A stretch of DNA of 64,000 nucleotides from Bradyrhizobium campsiandrae. GTDB lineage: Bacteria; Pseudomonadota; Alphaproteobacteria; Rhizobiales; Xanthobacteraceae. Of this stretch, positions 26,670 to 34,170 are shown in pieces (position 1 is the first letter of the stretch; each line of letters begins with the position of its first letter). Both the position numbers and the translations under genes were made by a program. Location of the stretch: the NCBI RefSeq assembly GCF_014529705.1, contig NZ_JAANIH010000032.1, forward strand, positions 28,208 to 92,207, written 5' to 3'. The notes beneath the pieces are model-generated. The model saw only the letters and a list, made by a program, of their open reading frames with translations, searched no databases and had not been told where the DNA came from.

Positions 26670-27686
26670 TCAGCGGATCGGCGGCGCGTATTGCAGACCG
26701 CCCTTGGTCCAGAGATTGTTGAGGCCACGGCTGATGCCAAGCGGCGAGCTGGTGCCGACATTGCGATCGAAGGACTCGCCATAATTGCCGACCGCCGTCA
26801 CGATCCGGACCACCCAGTCCTTGGTCAGGCCCAGCTGTTCGCCGAGATTGCCGTCGCTGCCGAGCACCCGCTTCAGCTCCGGCTTGTCCGATTTCGCCAT
26901 CTCGTCGACGTTCTTCTGGGTGATGCCGAGCTCCTCGGCCGTGACCATCGCAAACAGCGTCCACTTCACGACGTCGAACCACTGGTCGTCGCCATGACGA
27001 ACCATCGGACCCAGCGGCTCCTTCGAAATGATCTCGGGCAGCACGACATGGTCGGCGGGGTTGGTCAGCTTCAGGCGGCTGGCATAGAGGCCCGACGAAT
27101 CGTCGGTGAAGACGTCGCAGCGACCCGACTCGTAGGCCTTCACCGCTTCGTCGATCGTACCGAACGCGATCACCTCGTACTTCATGTTGTTGGCCTTGAA
27201 GTAGTCGGCAAGGTTGAGCTCGGTGGTGGTGCCGGTCTGCACGCAGACCGAGGCGCTGTTGAGTTCCAGCGCCGAATTGACCTTGAGCGACTTCTTCACC
27301 ATGAAGCCCTGCCCGTCATAATAGGTGACGCCGGTGAAGTTGGCACCGAGCGAGGTGTCCCGCGACACCGTCCAGGTGGTGTTGCGCGACAGCACGTCGA
27401 TTTCACCGGATTGCAGCGCCGTGAAGCGGTCCTTGGCCGACAGCGGCACGAATTTGATCTTGGTCGGATCGTTCAGGACGACGGCCGCAATGGCGCGGCA
27501 GACGTCGACGTCGATCCCGGTCCAGTTGCCTTTGTCGTCGGGCGCCGAGAATCCCGGCAGGCCCTGGCTGACGCCGCAGGACAGCATGCCCCGGTCCTTG
27601 ACGGTCTTGAGCGTTTGCGCGTCGGCGGCTTGGGCAGAGAGGCCGGCGGCGAGAGCAAGAGTGAGAGCCAGGGATACGCGTTTCAT
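26670..27686 (-). CDS. aapJ: General L-amino acid ABC transporter substrate-binding protein
   Basis: 338 residues from ATG 27686; an upstream TTG at 27704 is less likely. The signal peptide MKRVSLALTLALAAGLSAQA has cleavage near AQAADA. The mature protein has the AapJ/BztA pattern: LKTVKDRGMLSCGVSQGLPG, TGIDVDVCRAIAAVVL, LSRNTTWTVSRDTSLGANF, DVFTDDSSGLYASRL, and a C-terminal NVGTSSPLGISRGLNNLWT. It binds a broad range of polar L-amino acids in the periplasm and delivers them to AapQM. It begins the operon, 24 bases before aapQ; its promoter lies in the 394-base gap shared with divergent metC. Confidence 0.93.
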   Translation of the reverse strand: MKRVSLALTLALAAGLSAQAADAQTLKTVKDRGMLSCGVSQGLPGFSAPDDKGNWTGIDVDVCRAIAAVVLNDPTKIKFVPLSAKDRFTALQSGEIDVLSRNTTWTVSRDTSLGANFTGVTYYDGQGFMVKKSLKVNSALELNSASVCVQTGTTTELNLADYFKANNMKYEVIAFGTIDEAVKAYESGRCDVFTDDSSGLYASRLKLTNPADHVVLPEIISKEPLGPMVRHGDDQWFDVVKWTLFAMVTAEELGITQKNVDEMAKSDKPELKRVLGSDGNLGEQLGLTKDWVVRIVTAVGNYGESFDRNVGTSSPLGISRGLNNLWTKGGLQYAPPIR

Positions 27687-28080
27687 GGGCTGAAGGCCTT
27701 TCAAGGTCGTCTCAAGGTCAGGAATGTTGTCTCAGGATCGTCTCTGCCAGGGCAATCCGACTTAGGACCCGCCTTGCAAGAGTCATGCTGGGAACTCTTG
27801 CCGAACACCCGCCCATCCGAGAGGCCATACCCTAATCCCCGCCGCTGGCGCCCCGCCTTCTGGCTGTGACGCAAGGTCCGGTCAGACGATGGATCGAAGG
27901 TCGCGGCTGCCCCTCAACATGCGGCGACTGAATAGCACCTGCGCATCACAGAACGACTGGCGAGCCGGGTCAAGGGGTTGACGGGACTCTTCTGTGTTCT
28001 GTTATTAACATCCACGGCCACGGCGCCGTCCCGCCCGTGCGATCCGCGCCCGGCGGGAACGCGCTTTTGAAAGCAGACGC
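27687..28080. other. Divergent promoter region aapJ / metC
   Basis: 394 bases without a supportable gene. It serves aapJ (minus) and metC (plus). Apart from the metC promoter-like pair given separately, I see no riboswitch-like structure and no obvious palindromic operator. Confidence 0.5.
27978..28007 (+). promoter_or_regulatory. Candidate metC promoter
   Basis: TTGACG (27978-27983), 18 bases, TTATTA (28002-28007): a good match to the housekeeping -35/-10 pair, with the -10 about 75 bases before the metC ATG. The AT content around it is higher than in the flanks. Not confirmed by any start-site evidence. Confidence 0.45.
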
Positions 28081-29265
28081 ATGGATTCTTCGTCCCCCAC
28101 ACCGCAGCACGCCGAGACCCGGCTGGTCACCTCCGGTCGCGACACCAAGGCGCAGAAGGGGTTCGTCAATCCGCCGGTGTTCCACGGCTCGACCGTGCTC
28201 TATCCGACCGCCGAGGACCTGCACGCCCATCGCGGCGAGTTCACCTATGGCCGCCACGGCAGCCCGACGACCCGGGCGTTCCAGGAGACGTTGATGGCCC
28301 TGGAGGGCCCGGACTGCGCCGGCATCGGCATCGTGCCATCCGGCCTGTCGGCGATCTCGACCACACTGCTCTCGGTGCTGAAGGCCGGCGACCACATCCT
28401 GGTCGTCGACAACGTCTACCGACCCTCCCGCAATTTCTGCAACGGCATGCTCGCGCGCTACGGCGTCGAGACCACCTATTTCGATCCGCTGATCGGCGCC
28501 GGCATCGACAAGCTGTTCAAAGCCAACACGCGCGCCGTGCTGGTCGAGGCGCCCGGCTCGCAATCCTTCGAGATGCCGGACATTCGCGCCATCGCCGAGG
28601 TTGCGCATGCCAAGGGCGCACTCGTCATCGACGACAACACCTGGGCAACCCCGCTCTATCACCGCTCGCTCGAACAGGGCGTCGACATCAGCATGCAGGC
28701 GGCCACCAAATATATCGGCGGCCATTCCGACATCATGTTCGGCACCATCTCGGCCAACGCCAAGACGTGGCCCCAGATTTCCGAAGGCATCCGCCTGCTC
28801 GGCGTCTGCGCCGGCCCTGACGACGTCTTCCTCGCCCTGCGTGGCCTGCGCACGCTGTCGGTGCGTCTCGCGCAGCATCATCGCTCGGGTCTTGAGATGG
28901 CGCGCTGGCTCGCGGACCGGCCGGAGGTTGCGCGCGTGCTGCATCCCGGTCTCGAGACCGATCCGGGTCATACGATCTGGAAGCGCGACTTCACCGGCGC
29001 CTCCGGCCTGTTCAGCATCGTGCTGAAGCCGGCACCGCAGACAGCGGTCGACACCATGCTCAACACGCTCAAGCTGTTCGGCATGGGATTCTCCTGGGGC
29101 GGCTTCGAGAGCCTGGCAATTCCGTTCGATTGCGACGCCTATCGCACCGCGACCAAGTGGGCGCCGGGCGGCCCGACTCTCCGTCTGCATATCGGGCTCG
29201 AGAGCACCGAGGATCTCAAGGCGGATCTCGATCGCGGCTTCGCTGCCCTCAAGGCGGCGATGTGA
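28081..29265 (+). CDS. metC: Cystathionine beta-lyase
   Basis: 394 residues from ATG 28081. Cys/Met-metabolism PLP enzyme of fold type I that cleaves cystathionine to homocysteine, pyruvate and ammonia. Visible: TYGRHGSPTTRAFQ (Tyr/Arg phosphate-binding loop, about 55-68), the cofactor aspartate in VIDDNTWATPLYH, the PLP lysine Lys210 in MQAATKYIGGHSD, and the C-terminal SWGGFESLAIPF, which fits beta-lyases better than gamma-synthases. Divergent from the aap operon; adjacency of metC and aapJ is, as I recall, found in other rhizobia and may be an old arrangement. Ends 21 bases before a convergent gene. Confidence 0.92.
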   Translation: MDSSSPTPQHAETRLVTSGRDTKAQKGFVNPPVFHGSTVLYPTAEDLHAHRGEFTYGRHGSPTTRAFQETLMALEGPDCAGIGIVPSGLSAISTTLLSVLKAGDHILVVDNVYRPSRNFCNGMLARYGVETTYFDPLIGAGIDKLFKANTRAVLVEAPGSQSFEMPDIRAIAEVAHAKGALVIDDNTWATPLYHRSLEQGVDISMQAATKYIGGHSDIMFGTISANAKTWPQISEGIRLLGVCAGPDDVFLALRGLRTLSVRLAQHHRSGLEMARWLADRPEVARVLHPGLETDPGHTIWKRDFTGASGLFSIVLKPAPQTAVDTMLNTLKLFGMGFSWGGFESLAIPFDCDAYRTATKWAPGGPTLRLHIGLESTEDLKADLDRGFAALKAAM

Positions 29266-29286
29266 GCAAGGCCGCCGGATTCGGCC

Positions 29287-30327
29287 TTACATCGCGCTAA
29301 ATGCAGGTAGATTGAATTCCAGCACCGTGATGGTGTCGCGATTGGCGATGGCGAAGCGGCCACTCGTGGGGTCGAACGCCATGGGGGGTGGCATCGCGTC
29401 GTCGCTGAGGCCCCACATGATGCTTCCATCCTGACGGCCAGAGGACAATTCGGTCCAGGCATGGAGGACTTTGCCGGTCGAAAGCTCAATCAGCTTTGGA
29501 TGCCGGTAGAGCGACAGAACGTGGCCTTTCCCGACCGGGAACATCGTGCCGGGCGGCTCGCCCATCTTGAAGGCCTGCAGGCACGTTCGGCTGACGACGT
29601 TGTAGACGGCGAGCCCGCAAGGGTGAAGACGCGGTTCTATGTCTTCCTCGATGCTATCCTGTTCAGGTTCGGCCGAAGCCGCCACGGCAAGATGGTCATC
29701 ATCGAGCCAACAGGCCGAACTCTCCTCGGCCAAACCCGGATTGAACGATGCGCCGAGTCCATGGCTGTCATCGAGGTGCCGCGGGTCCGCGAGCGCTTGC
29801 GCGACGTCGTAACACGTCACGAGACTTAAGGGATGCCATAGCCACCCGGCGCTCAGCAGACGCTTTCCGCGGGGGCTTGCTCTCAACTGCGAATGGAAAA
29901 AATCAGTCGGCTTGCGATCCGCCGATGCGGTGAGCGAACGACCGGTTTCGGCTTCCTCAAATTCGAGGCGGCAGTAGTCTCCGGGACAGTGCGCGAGCAA
30001 GGGGCGCCCGTCCGGGCCATTGAACAGCACGACGGGAAATTCGTAGGCATCCGCGTGGTCGTAGCTGCGGTCGAGTTCACGAACAACCCGACCATCCCGA
30101 AGCAGAAGCCCCTTCGTGCCGAGCCTCTCGTAAATCACGGCAAAGCGGCCGTCAGGCGACGCCGTGGCGGCATCGAACCGGTATCCGTAGCTCACATTCG
30201 AGCGCTGCTCCTCGCCGGCGATCGTGAATGCGCGCCCGCCCCCGACCCAGTCTACGAGGTCATCGCCGCGCCAGCACAGCGAGCGTACGTCGGGCGCAGT
30301 AAAGTGGGATTGCCTGAAGAGGGTCAT
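29287..30327 (-). CDS. Uncharacterised protein, probable beta-propeller
   Basis: 346 residues from ATG 30327 (TTG 30339 possible). I do not recognise a named family. The sequence is built from short repeated beta-rich units with patterns like DAATASPDGRFAVIYERLG, RASPRGKRLLSAGWLWHP, DDDHLAVAASAEPEQD and FDPTSGRFAIANRDTITVLE, spaced about 40-60 residues. That is what a degenerate WD40/quinoprotein-type propeller looks like. No signal peptide or membrane span, so cytoplasmic. Convergent with metC (21 bases) and 68 bases from the LAB_N gene upstream on the same strand, so it may belong to the tail of the envelope block, but nothing ties it to lipid modification. Confidence 0.7.
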   Translation of the reverse strand: MTLFRQSHFTAPDVRSLCWRGDDLVDWVGGGRAFTIAGEEQRSNVSYGYRFDAATASPDGRFAVIYERLGTKGLLLRDGRVVRELDRSYDHADAYEFPVVLFNGPDGRPLLAHCPGDYCRLEFEEAETGRSLTASADRKPTDFFHSQLRASPRGKRLLSAGWLWHPLSLVTCYDVAQALADPRHLDDSHGLGASFNPGLAEESSACWLDDDHLAVAASAEPEQDSIEEDIEPRLHPCGLAVYNVVSRTCLQAFKMGEPPGTMFPVGKGHVLSLYRHPKLIELSTGKVLHAWTELSSGRQDGSIMWGLSDDAMPPPMAFDPTSGRFAIANRDTITVLEFNLPAFSAM

Positions 30328-30395
30328 TGAGCATCGCAAACTGCTGGCCAGCCTGCATCATAAAGTCAATCGCGGGCGTGCGATACCCCGCCGCC

Positions 30396-30734
30396 TCACC
30401 GCTCCAGCGTCTTCGACGTACGGCCGCGGTTCTTGACGATCAGCATGATGTTGCGGACATAGATGATCGTCGCCAGCGCCTGCCCCAGGATGATGACGGG
30501 TTCGCGCTTCACGACGCCGTAGACCAGCGTCATCAGGCCGCCGCCCATCGAGCAGAACCAGAACGCCATCGGCACCACGCTGTTGCCGGCCCGCTCGCTC
30601 GCGATCCACTGCACCAGGAAGCGTGCCGTGAAGAACAATTGCGCGACGAGGCCGAAGGCGAGCCAGAAATCGAACTTGGCAACGAAGACGTCGTAGAGAT
30701 AGTTGCTCAGTGCCTGGCCGTATTGGATGATCAT
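30396..30734 (-). CDS. LAB_N (lipid-A-disaccharide synthase N-terminal-like) membrane protein
   Basis: 112 residues from ATG 30734, which overlaps the TGA of the glycosyltransferase gene (ATGA); GAGGTGAAGG is just upstream. About three membrane spans are visible (FDFWLAFGLVAQLFFTARFL, VVPMAFWFCSMGGGLMTLVY, IILGQALATIIYVRNIMLI). The ARFLVQWIASERAGNSVVP block is typical of the LAB_N domain found alone or fused to LpxB. Such small proteins accompany undecaprenyl-phosphate glycosyltransferases and ArnT-like enzymes in lipid A or LPS-core decoration; here both partners are encoded immediately upstream. Specific activity unknown. Confidence 0.85.
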   Translation of the reverse strand: MIIQYGQALSNYLYDVFVAKFDFWLAFGLVAQLFFTARFLVQWIASERAGNSVVPMAFWFCSMGGGLMTLVYGVVKREPVIILGQALATIIYVRNIMLIVKNRGRTSKTLER

Positions 30735-31465
30735 GCCTTCACCTCGGTCACCTCTGGCGTCGGCTTCTTGCGGCGGATCAACCACCACACGCCGGCGAGA
30801 TCCATGATCCCGATCCACAGCCGGTCGAAGAACCCGTAATTGGACACGCCGGAATGGCGTGGCCGGTCGATCACGTCGACATAGGCGATGTCGAAACCTT
30901 CACGGCGCATCAGCGCCGGCAGGAAACGATGCAGCCCGTCGAAATAAGGCATCATCAGGAAGACCTCGCGCCGGAACGCCTTCAGCCCGCAGCCGGTGTC
31001 GCGCGTGCCGTCCTTCAGGATTGCGTTGCGGATCTTGTTTGCGGCCCGCGACTGGAATTTCTTGAAGCCGGTGTCTTTGCGCCCGACGCGCTGTCCCGCA
31101 GCCAGCCCGACATTTGCGCCCTTCTCGACGGCCGCGATCAGGTCCGGCAGAAAGGCGGGATTGTTCTGGCCATCGCCATCGAGCGTCGCCACGATCGCCC
31201 CGCGGGCGGCGCGCACGCCGCTGCGCACCGCCGCCGACTGGCCGCCCGATTTGGCGTGACGCAACTGCCGCAGATTGTCCCGCTGCGTCATGATCTCCGC
31301 GAGCCGCTCGCCGGTCGCGTCGGTCGAACCATCGTTGACATAGATGATCTCATAGGCCCAGCGCCCATCGAGCGCGGCCGTAATCTCCTCAATCAGGGGC
31401 GCAATGTTGCCGGCTTCGTTGCGCACGGGGACAACGATGGAAACCGATGGCTGGGACGACGACAA
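30731..31465 (-). CDS. Family 2 glycosyltransferase (polyprenyl-phosphate sugar synthase type)
   Basis: 244 residues if started at TTG 31465, the only start codon near the domain edge; the ribosome site is poor. The frame is open far upstream, but that part overlaps the PAP2 gene. The GT2 pattern is clear: VSIVVPVRNEAGNIAPLIEE, EIIYVNDGSTDATGE, ATLDGDGQNNPAFLPDL, then TGCGLKAFRREVF and HSGVSNYGFFDRLWIG. This is the DPM1/ArnC-like group that loads a sugar from a nucleotide donor onto polyprenyl phosphate; no long C-terminal membrane domain, only a hydrophobic end. Overlaps the LAB_N gene and follows PAP2 and ArnT-like genes, so it probably makes the lipid-linked donor for the latter. Confidence 0.87.
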   Translation of the reverse strand: MSSSQPSVSIVVPVRNEAGNIAPLIEEITAALDGRWAYEIIYVNDGSTDATGERLAEIMTQRDNLRQLRHAKSGGQSAAVRSGVRAARGAIVATLDGDGQNNPAFLPDLIAAVEKGANVGLAAGQRVGRKDTGFKKFQSRAANKIRNAILKDGTRDTGCGLKAFRREVFLMMPYFDGLHRFLPALMRREGFDIAYVDVIDRPRHSGVSNYGFFDRLWIGIMDLAGVWWLIRRKKPTPEVTEVKA

Positions 31466-31530
31466 ATCGAGGACTCGTGGTTGGATGGCCTGCGCCCTGG
31501 GGAACCAGCGGCCCCGGCAGGCAGCCGCTT

Positions 31531-32376
31531 TTATGGGGCGGACGGGCCGCGGGCAACCCTTTTGAAGCGTCCGGGAGCCGGGCCTGGAAGGGGCACGATG
31601 GTGCCGTCGGCGCGGATGGCAAAGGCAAGCCTGCGCGCCGCAAACCAGTAGCGAACCGCCATGGCGCCGACCATGCCTACCAGGGCGCCGGCAGTGACGT
31701 CGCTCGGGTGGTGCGCCAGCAGCACCAGGCGCGTCAGCAGGATCACGATGGCGTAAGTGAACATGAACACGCGCAGGCGCGGCCAAAGCGCCGAGACCGC
31801 AAAGGCAAGAGCGAACGCCGTCACCGCATGCCCCGATGGCAGGCTGGCATAAGCCCCGGTGCCTTCGAACGGCATGAAGTTGAACGGATCCGCCTTGCCG
31901 CCGACGAACGGCCGCCCGCGACCGACGAGATATTTCAGGATCTCGGCGACGAACACCGACAAGGCAACGGACAGAAACAGATATTGCAGCCTCGTGCCAA
32001 AGCCGAGCAGCAGCGTGCGGCGGGTGCCGTGCATCCCGGCAGCAATGAGCGCCACGATGATCAGGGCTGCGCCCAGGACCCAGAGCACATTCTCGTCCTT
32101 GCCGAAATCGGTGAGAATGCGGATCGGCCAGAGCGCCGGCGTGCCGCGCGCCGGCATCAGCTGGATCTCGCTCCGATCGAACGCGAGCATCAGCACGATG
32201 ACCAGGGCCGCGCCGGCCGCGCTCAGCCACAGCGAATGCCGCGCCAGCTTCCGCGCCGCCGCAGCGCGACGCGAATGCGAGGGAGCGCGCACGAGTTGCG
32301 CCAGAGCATGACCCGCGACCGTGAGCAGCTGCAGGGGGTAGCTCGCACGCGGCGCGATGGTGGGCGCGACAGACAT
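31531..32376 (-). CDS. PAP2-family membrane phosphatase
   Basis: 281 residues from ATG 32376, one base after the ArnT-like gene's stop. The three PAP2 motifs are present: KYLVGRGRP, PSGHA (in YASLPSGHAVTAFAL) and RLVLLAHHPSD, with about five to six membrane spans. The family removes phosphate from lipids such as undecaprenyl pyrophosphate, phosphatidylglycerophosphate or lipid A. Position between the ArnT-like transferase and the GT2 enzyme points to carrier-lipid recycling or lipid A dephosphorylation before sugar addition. An N-terminal basic segment (about 1-45) precedes the first span. Substrate not determinable from sequence. Confidence 0.88.
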   Translation of the reverse strand: MSVAPTIAPRASYPLQLLTVAGHALAQLVRAPSHSRRAAAARKLARHSLWLSAAGAALVIVLMLAFDRSEIQLMPARGTPALWPIRILTDFGKDENVLWVLGAALIIVALIAAGMHGTRRTLLLGFGTRLQYLFLSVALSVFVAEILKYLVGRGRPFVGGKADPFNFMPFEGTGAYASLPSGHAVTAFALAFAVSALWPRLRVFMFTYAIVILLTRLVLLAHHPSDVTAGALVGMVGAMAVRYWFAARRLAFAIRADGTIVPLPGPAPGRFKRVARGPSAP

Positions 32377-32377
32377 G

Positions 32378-34120
32378 CTATTCGGTATCCTCGGAGCGGA
32401 AGATGGAGATCGAGATCGCGCGCCCTTGCGAGAAATTATAGCCGTCGATCCGCGCGCCGACCTTGTAGCGCAGCCCGATCGCCTCGGCACGCTGCACGAA
32501 GCTGCGCTCCGAGCGCTGCTCGATCAGCGCAAACCGGCAGCTGCCCTGCCTGAGGAAGTCGGCGGCGCCGGACCCGTCGGTCAGAAGAGTCTGCGTTCCC
32601 GTCAGGAAGACCAGGCTCGGCTCGTGATAGCCGGCCGACACCGCTTTCGGTCCGACACAGCTGACGTTGCGCAACGCGCGTGCGACCTCGATGCTCGGAA
32701 ATAGCGGCGTCAACGACGGCAGCACGATGCCATAGACCACGACCGCCAGCATCAGCGCGGCGACCAGCGCGTTGAGCACCGAGCGCTCGGCGCGGTTGTT
32801 GTCGTAAAGCCACCAGGCGAACAGGCCGAAGATCAGCGAGGCCGCGATGAACGGCCAGGCGACGAAGGCCGGCTGCCGCGTCAGCATGACGGCGCCGACC
32901 ACCGCGATGATCGAGCCGGCGGCCGGAATCGCGAACCACCAGGCCGAGCCGCGTGCAAGCCAGGAGCGCGACAGCACACGCCGCTCCAGCGCGCCAACCG
33001 TGAGGATCGCGATCGCGGGATAGAGCGGCAGCACGTAGTGCGGCAGCTTGGTCAGCACCGCCTCGAACACGATCCAGGACGGGATCAGCCAGGCCAGCAG
33101 GAATTGCGCGCCGGGTTCGCGCCGCGCCCGCCACACCGCAGGCGCCGCCATGGCCGCAAGCGGCGCGCCCGGCCAGAAAGTGATCCAGAACAGCGCCAGA
33201 TAAAGTCCGGGCGGCGCGCCGTGCGACTCCTGCGCGCCGATCTTGCTGAGCATGTCGCCGCCGACGGAATCCGCAAAGAAGGCGTCGCCGGCGCGCCAGA
33301 AGATGGCGACGAACCAGGGCAGCACCAGCACCAGCATCCACATCAGGCCCCAGACGGGACGCAAGCGCCACAGCCAAGAGGAATCGCGGTCCTGGATCGC
33401 GAGCGCGACGATGGTGAGCCCGGCGAACATCAGGATCAGCGGGCCCTTGATCAGGATGCCGGCCGCGAGCGCGGTCCAGAAGATCGCGGGCCAGCTCCAG
33501 GGCGGGTGGGTCTCGTCCTCGGCACGCTGCCAGGACAGATAGGCGCGCGACATCGCGCCCATGGCGGCGACGACACAGAACAACAGCATGGCGTCGGTCT
33601 TGGCGAGACGCGCCTCGACCCCGAGCAGCACGGAGGCGGACATCAGCAGCGCGGCAAGAACCGCGGCGCGGCGTGTCACGAAGCCCAGCGCCGTCCAATA
33701 GGTCATCAGCACCGCACCGATCGCGCCGATCAGCGACGGCAACCGGTAGACCCAGATCCGCAACTCGGCCTTCGGCAGCTTCAATGCCGTCGCGACCTCG
33801 ACCGCGGCGGATTGCAACCAGTAGATGCCGACCGGCTTCTTGTAGCGGACGTCTTCCTGGAAGCGGATATCGACGTAGTCCCCGCTCTCGACCATCTGCT
33901 TGGTGGCCTGTGCAAACCGCGCCTCGTCGCGGTCAACGGGCGGGATGGTGAAGAATCCGGGCAGGAACAGCAGCAGCGCGCACACCACCAAGAAACCCAC
34001 GGCGCGGGCGTGGCTGGCGGTGACGAAGTCGAGCACCACCACGAGCCGGCTGCCCGGATTTACGGGCGTTTTCGGCTCTCGGGGCGCTCCAAAACGGGGG
34101 GTTGGGTAGGTCTCGGCCAT
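32378..34120 (-). CDS. ArnT-like (GT83/PMT-fold) membrane glycosyltransferase
   Basis: 580 residues from ATG 34120. A first span at about 40-58 is followed by IPPVDRDEARFAQATKQM, the periplasmic DRDE acidic motif (63-66) of ArnT/PMT enzymes, then RYKKPVGIYWLQ. Many spans follow (about 12) and a periplasmic C-terminal domain of about 110 residues. The family moves a sugar from polyprenyl phosphate to lipid A or another periplasmic acceptor. Bradyrhizobium lipid A is reported to carry mannose and galacturonic acid, so one of these is a reasonable, unproven donor sugar. It lies 50 bases after pbpC and one base before the PAP2 gene. Confidence 0.88.
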   Translation of the reverse strand: MAETYPTPRFGAPREPKTPVNPGSRLVVVLDFVTASHARAVGFLVVCALLLFLPGFFTIPPVDRDEARFAQATKQMVESGDYVDIRFQEDVRYKKPVGIYWLQSAAVEVATALKLPKAELRIWVYRLPSLIGAIGAVLMTYWTALGFVTRRAAVLAALLMSASVLLGVEARLAKTDAMLLFCVVAAMGAMSRAYLSWQRAEDETHPPWSWPAIFWTALAAGILIKGPLILMFAGLTIVALAIQDRDSSWLWRLRPVWGLMWMLVLVLPWFVAIFWRAGDAFFADSVGGDMLSKIGAQESHGAPPGLYLALFWITFWPGAPLAAMAAPAVWRARREPGAQFLLAWLIPSWIVFEAVLTKLPHYVLPLYPAIAILTVGALERRVLSRSWLARGSAWWFAIPAAGSIIAVVGAVMLTRQPAFVAWPFIAASLIFGLFAWWLYDNNRAERSVLNALVAALMLAVVVYGIVLPSLTPLFPSIEVARALRNVSCVGPKAVSAGYHEPSLVFLTGTQTLLTDGSGAADFLRQGSCRFALIEQRSERSFVQRAEAIGLRYKVGARIDGYNFSQGRAISISIFRSEDTE

Positions 34121-34170
34121 TGGTTCCGCTTACGCTGAAACCGCCATCGCCACAACCGCTTAAGCCGCCG

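Noticed and set aside
26157..27869. 570-codon open frame on the plus strand
   Set aside because: Antisense to aapJ/aapQ; no ribosome site or domain.
28081..28100. SAM riboswitch upstream of metC
   Set aside because: Looked for one because metC genes can have it; the 394-base gap shows no matching stem arrangement.
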